Assembly: GCA_036768485.1 (NCBI GenBank)
Contig: JAVLUZ010000339.1
Location: 225,001-289,000 of the forward strand
DNA: 64,000 nt
Source of the DNA: Mermis nigrescens
Taxonomy: Eukaryota > Nematoda > Enoplea > Mermithida > Mermithidae
Direction: 5' to 3'
This document shows positions 53,023 through 63,561 of the stretch, piece by piece. Made by a program: the position numbers and the translations under genes. The notes beneath the pieces were generated by a model that was not told the DNA's origin, did no database searches, and saw only the letters and a list, made by a program, of their open reading frames with translations. Numbering within the stretch: position 1 is the first letter of the stretch; every line of letters begins with the position of its first letter.

Positions 53023-56000
53023 GATCCTTTTTATTTTTAGATGCATTTAATTATCCCACTAAATTCAAAGATATTCTAAAAGTAATTTATACCAATGTAA
53101 ATAATTAATAATATTACAAAGAGTGTGGCGCCAAAACGTCCCATTTCGGTTTATAATGGAACAGACTATAGTAATATGTAGAAATCTGTATAAATATTAG
53201 TATATCAATTGTAGGGATGTGCCGATACCACATTTTTGAAAATGACCGATTCCGATTCGATTTCGATTCTTTATATCTCAGAAATGCCGATTCCGATTCT
53301 GCAAAACTCAGAATTACCGATTCCGATTCTAAAATAATAGGAATCAGCCGATTCCGATTCCAGTGATAAGCGCCATATGCTGTAAGAAATCAAAATTGAA
53401 GTGCGTGCGCACTGCATTTTATGAATATAAAAGTCAGTCTTTTATCGATCAGATGTTTTGTTTGCCGAATATTTAAAACTAGACAAAGCATTCAGCGTTT
53501 TGATTGGATTTATCCTGAAACTCAGTTCTTCTGGCTAGCTCTCTTAAATTCATATCTGTAATGCATGTTCATTCGCATCAGTTTATATATACATACGACG
53601 AGTATATTTGCACTTCGCTAAATTCATGCGGCACCAAAGTTCTGGGGGGCAAGATTTTTCGAAGGTCAAAAAATGGCCTTAAAAATGGTGGTATGGCAAA
53701 AAACACCATTTTTCAACGTTTCTTATCGAGCACTATCCATTGCCGTTAAAAAATTGCGAAAAAACAACAACAAAAATTTCAAAAATAGAATTCTGGGGGT
53801 ATTTTGGTTTCTGCGGAGTGCATACTCCTCAAACCCCCCCACACCCAGTTATGATTATAAGCCCTTTATGCGAACTAAAAAATTTTTATTGTCTGTCCGT
53901 AGCCAATCCGGCAAATAATTAAATTCTCGCCAACATTAACGTTCTCCCGACCTGAGTATAATAAGATGTGTTTTGCAATCTGATCAATTAATCAGCTAGA
54001 TAGAATTTAGATCATTATGGTACAATAAGTAATATCTACTACGCACATCAATGTGCTTAGTAGATATTATGATTACATACGTTTCTATAAAGAAATTGAA
54101 TCGTTTGCATGGCCCAATTAAGGAATTTAACAATGTATTCTCGGCGTCATGCAGGGGAATACAATAATTTTCGATTCTATAGACTGGAACTGTGACTGCC
54201 AAAAGAATGGTGATGTCAGAAAGGCACGAAAATCTGAAGGATAATTCAATGAATGCTTAAGTATTGGAAAATGCGGTGCTTCAGAAAAATTTTGATTCCG
54301 TTGAATGGCCGAGATTGATAGGTGACAATGGAAGTAATATATTTAAGTTATATCTGGCGTGAAGCGCAGGTAAAAATCTGAGAAATTGCCACTAATGATA
54401 GACCGCCCAGTCCTCCCCTGCCTACCTGGGCGTGGGGAGGGGGGTTTGGGGTATTCACCCTCCCAGAAACGAAAATACCCCCCAGAATTCAATTTTTGAA
54501 ATTTTTTCCCGTAATTTGTTGATGCCAATGGGTAGTGCTCATTGAGAAACGTTGAAAAATCGTGTTTTTTTTTGTCATACCACCATTTTTAAGGCCATTT
54601 TTGACCTTTGAAAAAATCTTACAAACCCCCCAGAACTTCAGTGCCGCCCACCTATACCGCCCAGTCCTCCCCTGTCCCCTTAAGCCCGCCCTAGCGAGAA
54701 AGTGGGCAAAGTTTTTCTAACCTAAGTAACTATGCCTGCTTCTGCTATTCTCTCTTTATTGCTGAAGTACGAGTTTATAGACACATGAATCTATCAATAA
54801 CTCAAATTATCAAGATTTGCATCCTGCCTCAATAAAACAAACACAAAATTGAATTTTTATGACAATTTAAAGAAGAATTTTCAGTTCGCAACTTTTCAGT
54901 TTCATGATAATTTTCAAAAGAATGAAATCGGTAATGGAATCGGAAATTTGTGTATTTTTGACCGATTCCGATTCTTTAAAAATCAGAAATGCCGATTCCT
55001 TACAATTTTGTGATCATCGATTTCGATTCCGATTCGATTTCATAAAAAACGACCGATTCTTACCGATTTCAATCCCAATTAATCGGAGCATCCCTAATCT
55101 AAGGTACAAAAAAAGACTTTTCCAGAGATCTGTGCACATGTACAAAGAGGCTCGTATAGAAAATCAGTGACCATATTTGATCTTGGGGGTTTGGAAGGTT
55201 TCACCCCAAAAGAGTTTCCTACCCACACCCATACAACATTCGCGATTTTCCGAAAAATGCCAGAAAGTTCGTAGAAAACGTGCTGTTTTAAGCGTTTTTA
55301 GCCATCTATTTGATCAAAAGTGTCAAATTTCCGCGCCATACACACATTTTTTGACCATATTTTCTTCAATTTATTCGATTTTTTTATTTTTAAATCTTTT
55401 TTATGTTGTTGTGCCCTAAGACGGTGGTGCATTGTCAGAAACGCCGAAAAACGCCGATTTTGACGCGTACCCACTTTTTTTGCGCCCAAAAAAGGCGCGT
55501 TAATATTTCACTACCCCCTCCAGAATTCCCATGCTGTACATGTCTGATTGTGCTACCAGACATGATATCGGAGGTTGGAGGGTCACCACATATTGGCGTT
55601 AGGATCTGAAACAGCGAGGATGAACCCCAGGCACGGATCCAGGCACGTAGCTGGCCGTCCTATTTTGGGGGGACCAACACCAATTTAAGGGGGACTAAGC
55701 CCAAAAAGTCCAAAAATAGCACAAAATAACGTTTAAAAAGTCATATTTTTCCGATTCTTCTGAATTTTGGGGGGGGGGGGTCCGGACCCCCATACCCCTC
55801 AGAGCTATGTGCCTGCCAGGATCTGAAAAATGCCTGCCAGAATCTGAGAAAATTAAATTCTTGTTGCTATTTTTGGCGATTTGGCACAATCGGACCCCAA
55901 ACCCCCAAGAATTTGGTCGCTGTCCTCGTGTGTACAGGACACCTCTTAGCTATTGCGATTTTTTCATTAAGAGTTTGTTATATATATCCCAAACTTACAT

Positions 56001-56844
56001 AGATCATGAACGCTTGCACAATTTTAAAAATAGAAAAATCGCTTCGCATGAAATTATAGCCAAAACGTATCATAAAAAATTTGCTCAGCCGTATTTAAGA
56101 GGGGCATAAATAATAAAGAATAAAAGTAAATAAATATTAATAATAAAAATATCGACCGTTACCGCTTCCCCCAGCCCGATAACAATGCGCGGAAAGGTGG
56201 AAAATCGAATGTCTTCATCGTAAAATCTTCAAATTTTTGGCGCCGAATGTGAAATATTTTCTATCGTTTTGGCCTAAGCATGGCCGAAAAATGACATTTC
56301 TAATAATGAAAAAAATTCAAATTTTATGATTTTTTTGGATAGAACATGGCGAAAAACGTCGAAAAATGCGGATTTTGCGAGCCATCCAACGAAATTCCCG
56401 AAATATAGACCAATTTATTTTGGGTTAGGCCGAATCCAGGATACAGACCTGTATGTAGCTATTAGTTTTTTTTAAAGCTCTGGGGAAGTAAACACCCCTC
56501 TCAACCTCCATGCTCATGTGCATAGCCCCTTCCCTCGCATTCACCCAAAATAGTTGGCGAGACAGATGATATATGTGTGATAAGCAATAACTTTCGGCCA
56601 TCGATCATCGTAACTTCTCAAATTTTTTCCGCCATTCGCGTTTATTCACTTTCTTGGCGCCCGTAATCAGACATGAGCAGCATAGGAATTCTGGGAGGGG
56701 ATGAAATCCTAAAGTTGCTTTTTTTGGCCCAAAAATGCTGGGTACGCGTCAAAAACATCGTTTTTTGGCGTTTCTAACGATGCTCTATCTTTGTAGAGCA
56801 TAAAAACAAAAAATTCGAAAAAAATAAAAAAATCGAATAAATTG

Positions 56845-56925
<81 letters not shown>

Positions 56926-59900
56926 CAAAACGTGAATAAATGGCGCGAAGCGCCGAAAATTTGGCACTTTTGAGCAAGTACATAGCTAAAAACCTTAAAA
57001 AAGCACCTTTCCCACCAATTTTTAGGGAATTTTTAGAACTTATCGAAAAATCGCGAATTCTGGGGGGGGTAAAAAATTTCTGCTTGGAGGGTGAAAACTT
57101 TCCTAGGGGGAGCGGGTGAAACTCTCCCCAACTTCCCCAATCATATATGCCTAACCCATTTTCTTGCAGGCCTCTTCCATTCCTTAGCCCGAATTCTAGT
57201 AATTTTCTGCAGTTCGCCTTAATTGCTTCAATGGGCTTTGCTCCGAATGCATAAACACGGGAAATAACGAAAAAGTCAAGTCTGTGAACGTCTTTTTTTA
57301 TCTAATTTATATAACTAAAGTCAAAGGAATTCAGGCACTTTCTGCTCAAAATCGCCTAAAATTGTGGAATTTTTTGAAAAAAATTTCGCACCAGAAATCA
57401 TTTTTGACTGAAAATATATGTAAAACGGGAAAAAACGCTTTAGCTTAATTTTCAAGCTTTTGATTCTCGCCCCTTCCTCAAAGTTTGACCTTGCGCACCT
57501 ACGGAAAGGGCTCCCCGCCCTATGTCCGTCACTGTTGATTACATAAAAGTAGCCCTCATTCGATTAAGACGGGGGAGGGGGATCCCCCACCCAAAGTCAG
57601 CCGCCCCCCATGCCCCCAAAGCCAGAAATTATTGGCCCCCGAGTTTTGGAAAAAAATTGTTGGCCGTTTTTGACCAAAAATTAGAGGTCATCACCCCCAC
57701 CCCTTAAAATGGCCGGGATCCCCCCTCAATTTTGAGCCGTTACACGTATGGTAGCCCTACCGGAAATGATGTCGTCGAAGGTACCCAATCCCATTTCGCC
57801 CAATTCGCGTTTTCGACTGCTGGGCGCTTCGGATTGGTCGCCCATTGCCCCGATCGACCTCTGCGCTTTCAACAGACTGGCTCGCTTTAGCCCGCTGCCC
57901 CGTTTTTCGGTCAATTCGTCAATAACCGCGGCCTGTCGACTGCGCAGATCTTGCCTTTCATTGCCCGGGCTGGCTTTTTTGGCAGGCGAACGCTTGCTCG
58001 AATTCAAACTCTGTTGTAAGGCCTAAACAACGACGCGCAGAAATTTTGGTAATAAAATGTTTTGAATATTTTTTTGCTTTTCAATCCATTAAAATTTTAA
58101 AAAATTGGAAAATAAATAGAATTCATTAAAAAAAAACATTGCTTTTCTATACATTCGAAAATATAGAAGGCAGAAATTTTGGGAATAAAATGTTTTAAAT
58201 TTTTTTGTTTATATTTCTTATACTTTTCGAATTAATATTATTAAAAATGTTTCGTTTTTAATTTCTGCAAATCAAGGAGATGATTAGGAATATCTAAAAA
58301 ACTCGTGTTTTTTCATCGCATTATGATTTTTGACCGCGTAAGCATTTTTCAAATATGTAACGTCCCAGAATCCTATGCAATAGATGTCTGGCTCCGAGTG
58401 ATATATTCCTGACGTAATTTTAATCTTAAACTAAACCACATTCTCATTACGCACGAGATAAGTAAGGTTATTTGTTAAACAGGCTTTTAGGCCATTTTGA
58501 GTTGAAATATGATGAGGTATTACGGTATACAAAAGCGAACTGCATTAAACTCGAAAGCAATTACTATCAAGCTAGATTATCGTGCAGTGTAAACAAACTT
58601 ATTTTATGATTAAGAAAATGCATCGATTTTCAGCGGACCGATCCAATATCACCACGGGTGGGCGACACCAAAGTTCTGGGGAGGGGGTGCAAGATTTTTT
58701 CAAAAGTAAAAAATTGGCCTTAAAAATGGTGGAATGGCGAAAAAACATCATTTTTCAAGTTTCTCATCGAGCACTATCCATTGGCAACAAAAAATTGCGA
58801 AAAAAAACAAAAAATTCAAAAATCGAATTCTGGGGGATATTTTGGTTTCTGGGGGTAGTTTAATTCCTGGGGGTGCATACCCCAACCCCCCACGCCCAGG
58901 TATGACCACCACCCGCACCCAATCACATTCAAGCATATTTACCTCCAATAACCTATTGCACTCAAAAATGCCCTACCAGACCATGTATATACGTATGCAG
59001 AGGGTCGTATATAAGGAAGCGGGGGAGGGCGGACGCCCTCCTCTATTAGCCAAGAAAAAAATTTTGAAAGGAATTACGAGGAAAGATGAAAAATAGAGTC
59101 GTAAAATCTTCAAATTTTGTGAAGTATTTTCCATAATTTTGGCCCTAGCACGACCAAAAAATGACACTTTTTATAGCCTATTTATTTAGTGAGAGAACTT
59201 TTCTTACAAAAAATTTGGAATTTTATGATCTTAATGGATAGAGCATGCCGAAAAACATCAAAAATGCGGTTTTTGCGCGCTACCCCGAAAAAGTTTTCGA
59301 GATATAGACCAACTTACATTGGGTCCGCCCCACCCCCTCCTTGGTCGGATCCTGGATACGGGCCTGCGTAGTGCGTATATACATGCATATTTATTAAAGT
59401 GAATTGTAATCCTACATTACTCATGCATACGAGCACTAAACTTAAAAATTACATACATATTTAATTACTGATTTTTATCGATGTCAATTACTTGCGTTTT
59501 AGACGTAAAAAAATTGACAAATAAGGATTACCTCGGCCCTTTTCCTAGCTTGGTTATCCTCGTCGGCTTGCTTAAAAAAATAGACATTTATCAAATTATA
59601 CATAGGCGCTGAGATTCTCTGTCGATACACTCTGACAGGATAAGAAAAAGTTATACGTAAAACGTAATGACCATATATGTACATGCAGAGCATGGGAATT
59701 CTGGGGGCGGGGTGTGGAACTATAAAGTGCCTTTTTTGGATTTAAAAATGGTAGATACGCGTCAATAACATTGTTTTTTAGCGTTTCTGACGATGCTTTA
59801 TCTGTCTAGAGCATAAAAACAGAAAAAAATTGGAAAAACTAAAAAAAGTCGAATAAACTGAATAGAATAAAGTCAAAACATTAGTTTAATGGCGCGAAGC

Positions 59901-62652
59901 GCCGGAAATTTGGCATTTTTAGGCAGATAGATAGCTAAAAACGCTAAAAAAGCACCTTTTCTACAAATTTTTAGAAAATTTTTGGGAAGTTTCGAAAAAT
60001 CGCCAATTTAGCGGGGAGAGTGGGGGGGAGTAGAAAAACTTTTGCGGGTCGTGAAAGTTTTCCCCACCCCCCTCCGCCCACCCAAGATCACGTATGCATA
60101 TGACTAATCATTCCAGTTGACATTCAGAAACAGCATTTTACACCAAAAAAATGACTTTTTCTTCTAAAATTAAAATTGCATTCATTGTTCATAGTTCGAC
60201 ATAATTTCGAATTACAGTTTTGTATTCGTTGCATCAATATATAAAAGTCGATTAAATCTAGATGGCATTTTTGCTTTTTAATAAATCAGCTGCTTTCAAG
60301 CAATTGCTGTGTTGGTCACGAATTTTATACGAATTTCTATTGTTTCCATAGTATATAGAGGCTCAAAATTTTGAGTTTAAGAAATTTGGTGAAAATTTGG
60401 GAATGTGCAAATATGGCCCTCTATTTTATAGCCAAAAAAGACAAAAGCTACATAGAAATGGCTCGAACGAACGCAAGTTTTCAACAAAAGAAATAAGGGG
60501 AAGGGGTAACGGGTAAGACCATGTATTAATTCATGAATTTATTAATATTAATTATTGATTTATTATTATATTTATAAGTAAGATTATGTATTAACACTTA
60601 ACAGCCTCAAAAAATTTTCTAAAGTAATTTGTCTGCGCTTTAAAACGATGAGTATCCGTACACGTCAAAAACCCTTTTTTCTACGTTTGACAATAATGCA
60701 TGGACGGCAACCGAATTCTTGGGGGTCGATCGGACAAAATCGCGAAAAATGATATCAAAAACTCAATTAAAGGGACTTTATCGAATTCTGCGGGCTCCAG
60801 ACCGCCAGATTCCACATGTCCATTCCATATGTGTTCAAAATATACTTTTTGGAAGACAACAACTTCTTGTATGTCTAATTTTCACGGGCAACTTTGGTCA
60901 AACAGAAAAAAAATTTTGATTTTTATAATTATAAAAGATTCATACTATTGTAGTTAAAAACTTAGAGTGTTTTATTTAATAGAAGCAATATGTTATGAGT
61001 ATTACATAAGCGAAATTTCAACTTCTCTTGCGCTAGAGAAAAATGAAGTGAAAAATATGAAAATTGTCAGTAGAAATAGAGTAAAGTATATAAAATATTT
61101 AGATAAAGGAGTATATACACTACTCGCCACGAATGTTTACGCTTTAATAAGCTTCTAGAGCTTTTAGGGTTATATCTTTAACACGTCGGTCCCATTTTGG
61201 CCCACGCACGACCGACGTGTTAAACATATAAGCCTTAACAAGCTCTAACATCCTATGGAGCATATTAAAACGTAAATATTCGCGAGCACTGTATTATATA
61301 TAATTATATAAAAATTTATAAGTGTGCATACGATAAATCTATAAATATAAAAAATGAAACGATGGTCATAACATTTCATTTATCTTCAACTACAGTAACG
61401 TAGGAAAAGAGAAAAATTCTTAGGTTAAGACAAATTATTCAAAAAAATTGTTTCAATTTCAAAGTCTATAAACCTGCTATTCGCTTGCTAAACTGCATTT
61501 TTCAGTCTTTTGTAGTTCAATTTATTCAAACAGAAGGTAACATTAATGAAGATTTTTAGAATCAGATGACTTCATAAATTGAAATGAAATCAAAATGAGG
61601 TAAAGTTAGGAGCATGCATGTACGTAAGGGCTCAAAATTTTGGGCGGGGGCAAACATGGGCAGCACCGAAATTTTAGGGGTGTAAGTGTATGTGCAAGAT
61701 TTTTCATAGGTCAAAAAAATGGTCCTAAAAATGGTGGTATAGCGAAAAAACACAATTTTCCAATGTTTCTCATCGAGCACTATCCATTGGCATCAAAAAA
61801 TTCAGAAAAAACCGAAAAAATTCAAAAATTGAATTCTGCGGGGGTTAGTTTGGTTTCTGGATGGGAGGGTATTCGGCCTTCTGCGGGGTGCAAACCCCAA
61901 CCCCTCACGCCCATGTGAGTTGGGGGCAGGAGTCCCCGGCTATTTTTAGAAGGCAAGGGGAGGGTGAATGATGTCCAATTTTTGACCAAAAAACGGCCAA
62001 GAAACGCCTAAAAACGGCCGAAAAAATCGAGAACGGTTCAAAAATTTTCTGCTTCGGGAGGGGGGGTTGAGGGGATCACCAGCTTTGGGTGAGGGATACC
62101 CCTTCGCTGTTACACGTATTGTTAAGAGGCTGACCTGAAAATGCTTGCAAAAATTCATAAGAACGGTGAAGAAGGCGCTCGTAGTCGTACTTTTAGCCGT
62201 TTCGCCGTAAAACTCGACGCAAGCTCTAAACGCTTCCTGCAAAAAATTAGTGATTATTTGGCAGATTTAATTTGCCATATTTTATTTTATTATTTTTATT
62301 ATATTAATTTTATTTTATTTCATTATTTTTATTATATTATTTTTTTTAGGTTCTATTGATTGATCATAATTACGTATTTCATTGACCCCGTCCTTGACCT
62401 TATCATCATAATAATTATATACAATGAAATGAAATCAGAATATTATTACATTCACAACTCATTAGATAGCGATTAAGATCACCTGAGCAACTTTGGTATT
62501 TGATCTTAATTCTCCCAATTTCGAGTCAACCGAACCTAAAAATTGACTCAAATGGGCTGGGACGTCGGGAGATCTAAGGGCGCACTCTTTTTTGGTCAAA
62601 TCGAACAACTTGTCCAATTCCGCAACATCGACCATTATCGCATCCAAGGAAA
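51876..62652 (-). CDS. FMNL: FRL/FMNL-class formin, 3' part of gene
   Basis: Five exons on the minus strand join in phase and encode about 237 residues: the last part of the FH2 domain (SLDAIMVDVAELDKLFDLTKKE, in two halves of the family block ending LTKKE; then EAFRACVEFYGETAKSTTTS), a charged linker, and a C-terminal tail. Formins of this class nucleate and elongate actin filaments at the cell cortex. The matches are specific to FMNL/FRL rather than DAAM or mDia: the VSLDxxxxDVxEL block, the ELxxxRQ-like helix, the DDII motif and the DLRxxPY-like tail (here DMTRKPY). The GTPase-binding, FH1 and main FH2 parts are not in the window and must lie to the right of 64 kb. Confidence 0.93.
52069..52260 (-). 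mobile_element. family C element upstream of the last formin exon
   Basis: CATACATGTAAGGGGGAGGG begins a reverse copy that is cut off near 52,260. On the minus strand it ends about 50 nt before the acceptor of the last formin exon. Confidence 0.65.
52319..53172. mobile_element. inverted-repeat element with ACTATAGTCTGTTCC ends
   Basis: ACTATAGTCTGTTCCATT and its exact inverse AATGGAACAGACTATAGT bound 854 bp. Inside, TTCCAAACGG/CCGTTTGGAA and GTTTTGGCGCC/GGCGCCAAAAC form further inverted pairs. AACAGACTATAGTCTGTT at the left end is itself a palindrome. Confidence 0.75.
52943..53020 (+). repeat. (TTA)n microsatellite, about 26 units
   Basis: An uninterrupted run of TAT/ATT triplets. It creates an artefactual poly-Leu open frame. 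Confidence 0.97.
53628..53852 (+). mobile_element. family B copy, left end missing
   Basis: Starts abruptly at GCGGCACCAAAGTTCTGG and ends CACCCAGTTATG. The first ten or so bases of the family are lost. Confidence 0.7.
54421..54656 (-). mobile_element. family B copy with an 18-bp flanking repeat
   Basis: A reverse copy flanked by CCGCCCAGTCCTCCCCTG on both sides (54,403-54,420 and 54,657-54,674), far longer than the normal 8-bp duplication. Confidence 0.82.
55172..55546 (-). mobile_element. family A MITE, reverse copy
   Basis: CATATTTGATCTTGGGGG to CATGCTGTACATGTCTG with the full core. Flanks do not match. Confidence 0.75.
55640..55815 (+). mobile_element. family D MITE
   Basis: A 176-bp copy with ends CAGGCACGTAG and CTATGTGCCTG, flanked by CACGGATC and CCAGGATC (6 of 8). 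Confidence 0.75.
56163..56451 (+). mobile_element. family E copy, diverged
   Basis: Ends CCAGGATACAGACCTG and contains GATAGAACATGGCG; the left end is degraded. Confidence 0.55.
56668..57149 (+). mobile_element. family A MITE with an expanded AT run
   Basis: From CAGACATGAGCAGCATAGG to AATCATATATG. An (AT)n tract lies inside it, next to the GGCGCGAAGCGCC hairpin at 56,942. Confidence 0.8.
56849..56922 (+). repeat. (AT)n microsatellite, about 37 units
   Basis: An uninterrupted alternating AT run inside a family A copy, giving artefactual YIYI open frames on both strands. Confidence 0.97.
57557..57750 (-). mobile_element. family C element at a formin 5' splice site
   Basis: On the minus strand it runs from CATACGTGTAACGGCTC to GTCTTAATCGAATG, flanked by exact AGGGCTAC duplications. 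The upstream duplication begins at intron position +3 of formin exon 4's donor, so the element starts at +11. Confidence 0.94.
57761..58022 (-). CDS. FMNL: formin exon 4 of 5, linker with DAD/WH2-like helix
   Basis: The acceptor TTGTTTAG precedes 87 codons plus one base, ending LGTFDDIIS in phase 1 before donor GTAGGG. The stretch RQAAVIDELTEKRGSG resembles the amphipathic ELIAELRRRQ region at the formin C-terminus, where autoinhibitory DAD or WH2-like motifs lie. The exon is GC-rich compared with its surroundings. The donor is followed, after only eight bases, by a transposable element. Confidence 0.9.
58023..58652. other. formin intron, no feature recognised
   Basis: AT-rich sequence; no extra exon was recognised. 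Confidence 0.5.
58653..58904 (+). mobile_element. family B MITE in a formin intron
   Basis: From CACGGGTGGGCGACACC to GCCCAGGTATG with the full core. Flanks are not convincingly duplicated. Confidence 0.8.
58998..59366 (+). mobile_element. family E MITE in a formin intron
   Basis: Ends CAGAGGGTCGTAT and ATACGGGCCTG are inverted. It ends about 165 bp from the 39-nt formin exon. Confidence 0.75.
59532..59570 (-). CDS. FMNL: formin exon 3 of 5, 39-nt exon
   Basis: A very short exon of 13 codons, QADEDNQARKRAE, between TTTTTTAAG and GTAATC, phase 0 at both ends. It aligns with the family's KAEQENEARRKQEE charged helix directly after FH2. A second possible acceptor five bases downstream would break the frame. 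Confidence 0.88.
59680..60096 (+). mobile_element. family A MITE in a formin intron
   Basis: From TACATGCAGAGCATGGG to AGATCACGTATG, with GGCGCGAAGCGCC at 59,891. Flanks CATATATG and CATATGAC match only partly. Confidence 0.8.
60359..60500 (+). repeat. old family C-like remnant
   Basis: GGCTCAAAATTTTGAG followed by a degraded body; borders unclear. Confidence 0.35.
60840..61600. other. formin intron, no feature recognised
   Basis: AT-rich intron. Near 61,150-61,250 AACACGTCGGTC/GACCGACGTGTT forms an inverted pair around about 30 bases, a possible small hairpin. Confidence 0.45.
61613..62120 (+). mobile_element. family C element abutting formin exon 2 donor
   Basis: From CATGCATGTACGTAAGGGC to GTTACACGTATT, flanked by GTTAGGAG and GTTAAGAG (7 of 8). 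The right duplication occupies intron positions +7 to +14 after formin exon 2. A family B copy lies inside. Confidence 0.88.
61655..61917 (+). mobile_element. family B copy nested in family C
   Basis: From CATGGGCAGCACCG to ACGCCCATGTG. Flanks do not match. Confidence 0.75.
62135..62236 (-). CDS. FMNL: formin exon 2 of 5, end of FH2
   Basis: Thirty-four codons lie between TTTTTTGCAG and GTCAGC, encoding EAFRACVEFYGE through FFTVLMNFCKHFQ. This matches the family segment QEAYEAVVRYFGENPKTTPP and FFPVFVRFIKAY. A family C element starts only 15 nt into the following intron. Confidence 0.94.
62483..62652 (-). CDS. FMNL: formin exon 1 of 5 in window, C-terminal FH2
   Basis: The acceptor TTTTCTTGCCAG (minus strand) precedes two bases plus 56 codons from SLDAIMVDVAEL to NTKVAQ, ending in phase 0 before GTGATC. 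The split first codon would be Val if the preceding exon ends in G, as the family VSLD predicts. It corresponds to the long helical region near the end of the FH2 domain. Confidence 0.93.
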
Positions 62653-62854
62653 CTGGCAAGAAAATAAATTTAAAAAAATTAAAACGTAACTTTTAAACCT
62701 TTTTTTAACTTTTAAAATTTATTCAAATTAGCTAAATTGTGGTTACACGACTGGCCGGTTCATGCTTTGAGTCCAAAATTCATAAAAAAGGAAGAATTTA
62801 TTATAAGAGAATGGGGTAAGATAATATTTATTCTAATATACGTTAACACTTAAG

Positions 62855-63215
62855 CATACATGATCTGGGGGGGTTTCCCCTCCCCGCAAAAATTTGCTCA
62901 TCCCCCAAAATTGACAATTTTTTAGAAGTTTCCAAAAATTTCCTAAAAAGTTATAGAAAAGATGCTTTTTAAAAGCGTTTTTAGCTAACTATTTGCTTAA
63001 AAGCACCAAATTTTCGGCGCTTCGCGCCATTATGCTCATGTTTTGACTATATTTTGTTAAATTTGTTCCGACTTTTTTGATTTTTTTAATAAATTTTTTG
63101 TTTTTATGCTCTCGATGCTTTTTGACGCGTACTTACCATTTTTGGACCCGAAAAAAGCCATTTTTATAATTTCAACCCCCCCCCACAGAATTCCCATGCT
63201 GTGTATGTATGTATG
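62855..63215 (-). mobile_element. family A MITE, reverse copy
   Basis: From CATACATGATCTGGGG to CTGTGTATGTATGTATG, flanked by CACTTAAG and CACTTAGT (6 of 8). Confidence 0.8.
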
Positions 63216-63224
63216 CACTTAGTA

Positions 63225-63273
63225 ATATTGCTGAGAACTTATGCACTTAAGTAATAAGTTCTTCAGCAATATG
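63225..63273. repeat. hairpin-forming inverted repeat
   Basis: ATATTGCTGAGAACTTA and TAAGTTCTTCAGCAATAT are inverted with one extra base and a loop of about 13 bases. Position next to a family A end may be coincidental. Confidence 0.6.
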
Positions 63274-63561
63274 TACTGTCGAAATTAAAAGAAAAATAAA
63301 AAGAACATGATAGTGTTCGTAAGGCGCGAAAGAGTTTAAATGTAATGCAATGAAATAAATGAGGGACATCCTCCGCCTAAAATTTTGAGCCGATTAATGA
63401 ACATATTTCATGTTATTATATAGCAATTATCAAGTATTAAATAATTAATTTATTAAATTATCATTTAATATTAATTATTTTGAGGAAATAAATATCAATT
63501 ATTAAAAGTAAAAAGTTATTGAATATTATAAAGACACCTAATTACTAGGGTTAAATACCAT

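Larger units (their letters stand above)
53212..55096. mobile_element. TAGGGATG-ended element with CCGATTCCGATT arrays
   Basis: TAGGGATGTGCCGAT and TCGGAGCATCCCTA are inverted ends of a type common in hAT MITEs. Both subterminal regions hold tandem ACCGATTCCGATTC words (53,245-53,365 and 54,925-55,080), inverted relative to each other. Two family B copies lie inside. No duplication was found. Confidence 0.7.

Noticed and set aside
52884..53108. Open frame with a long poly-Leu run
   Set aside because: Produced by the (TTA)n microsatellite.
56774..56983. Open frames with YIYIYI
   Set aside because: Produced by the (AT)n tract inside a family A element.
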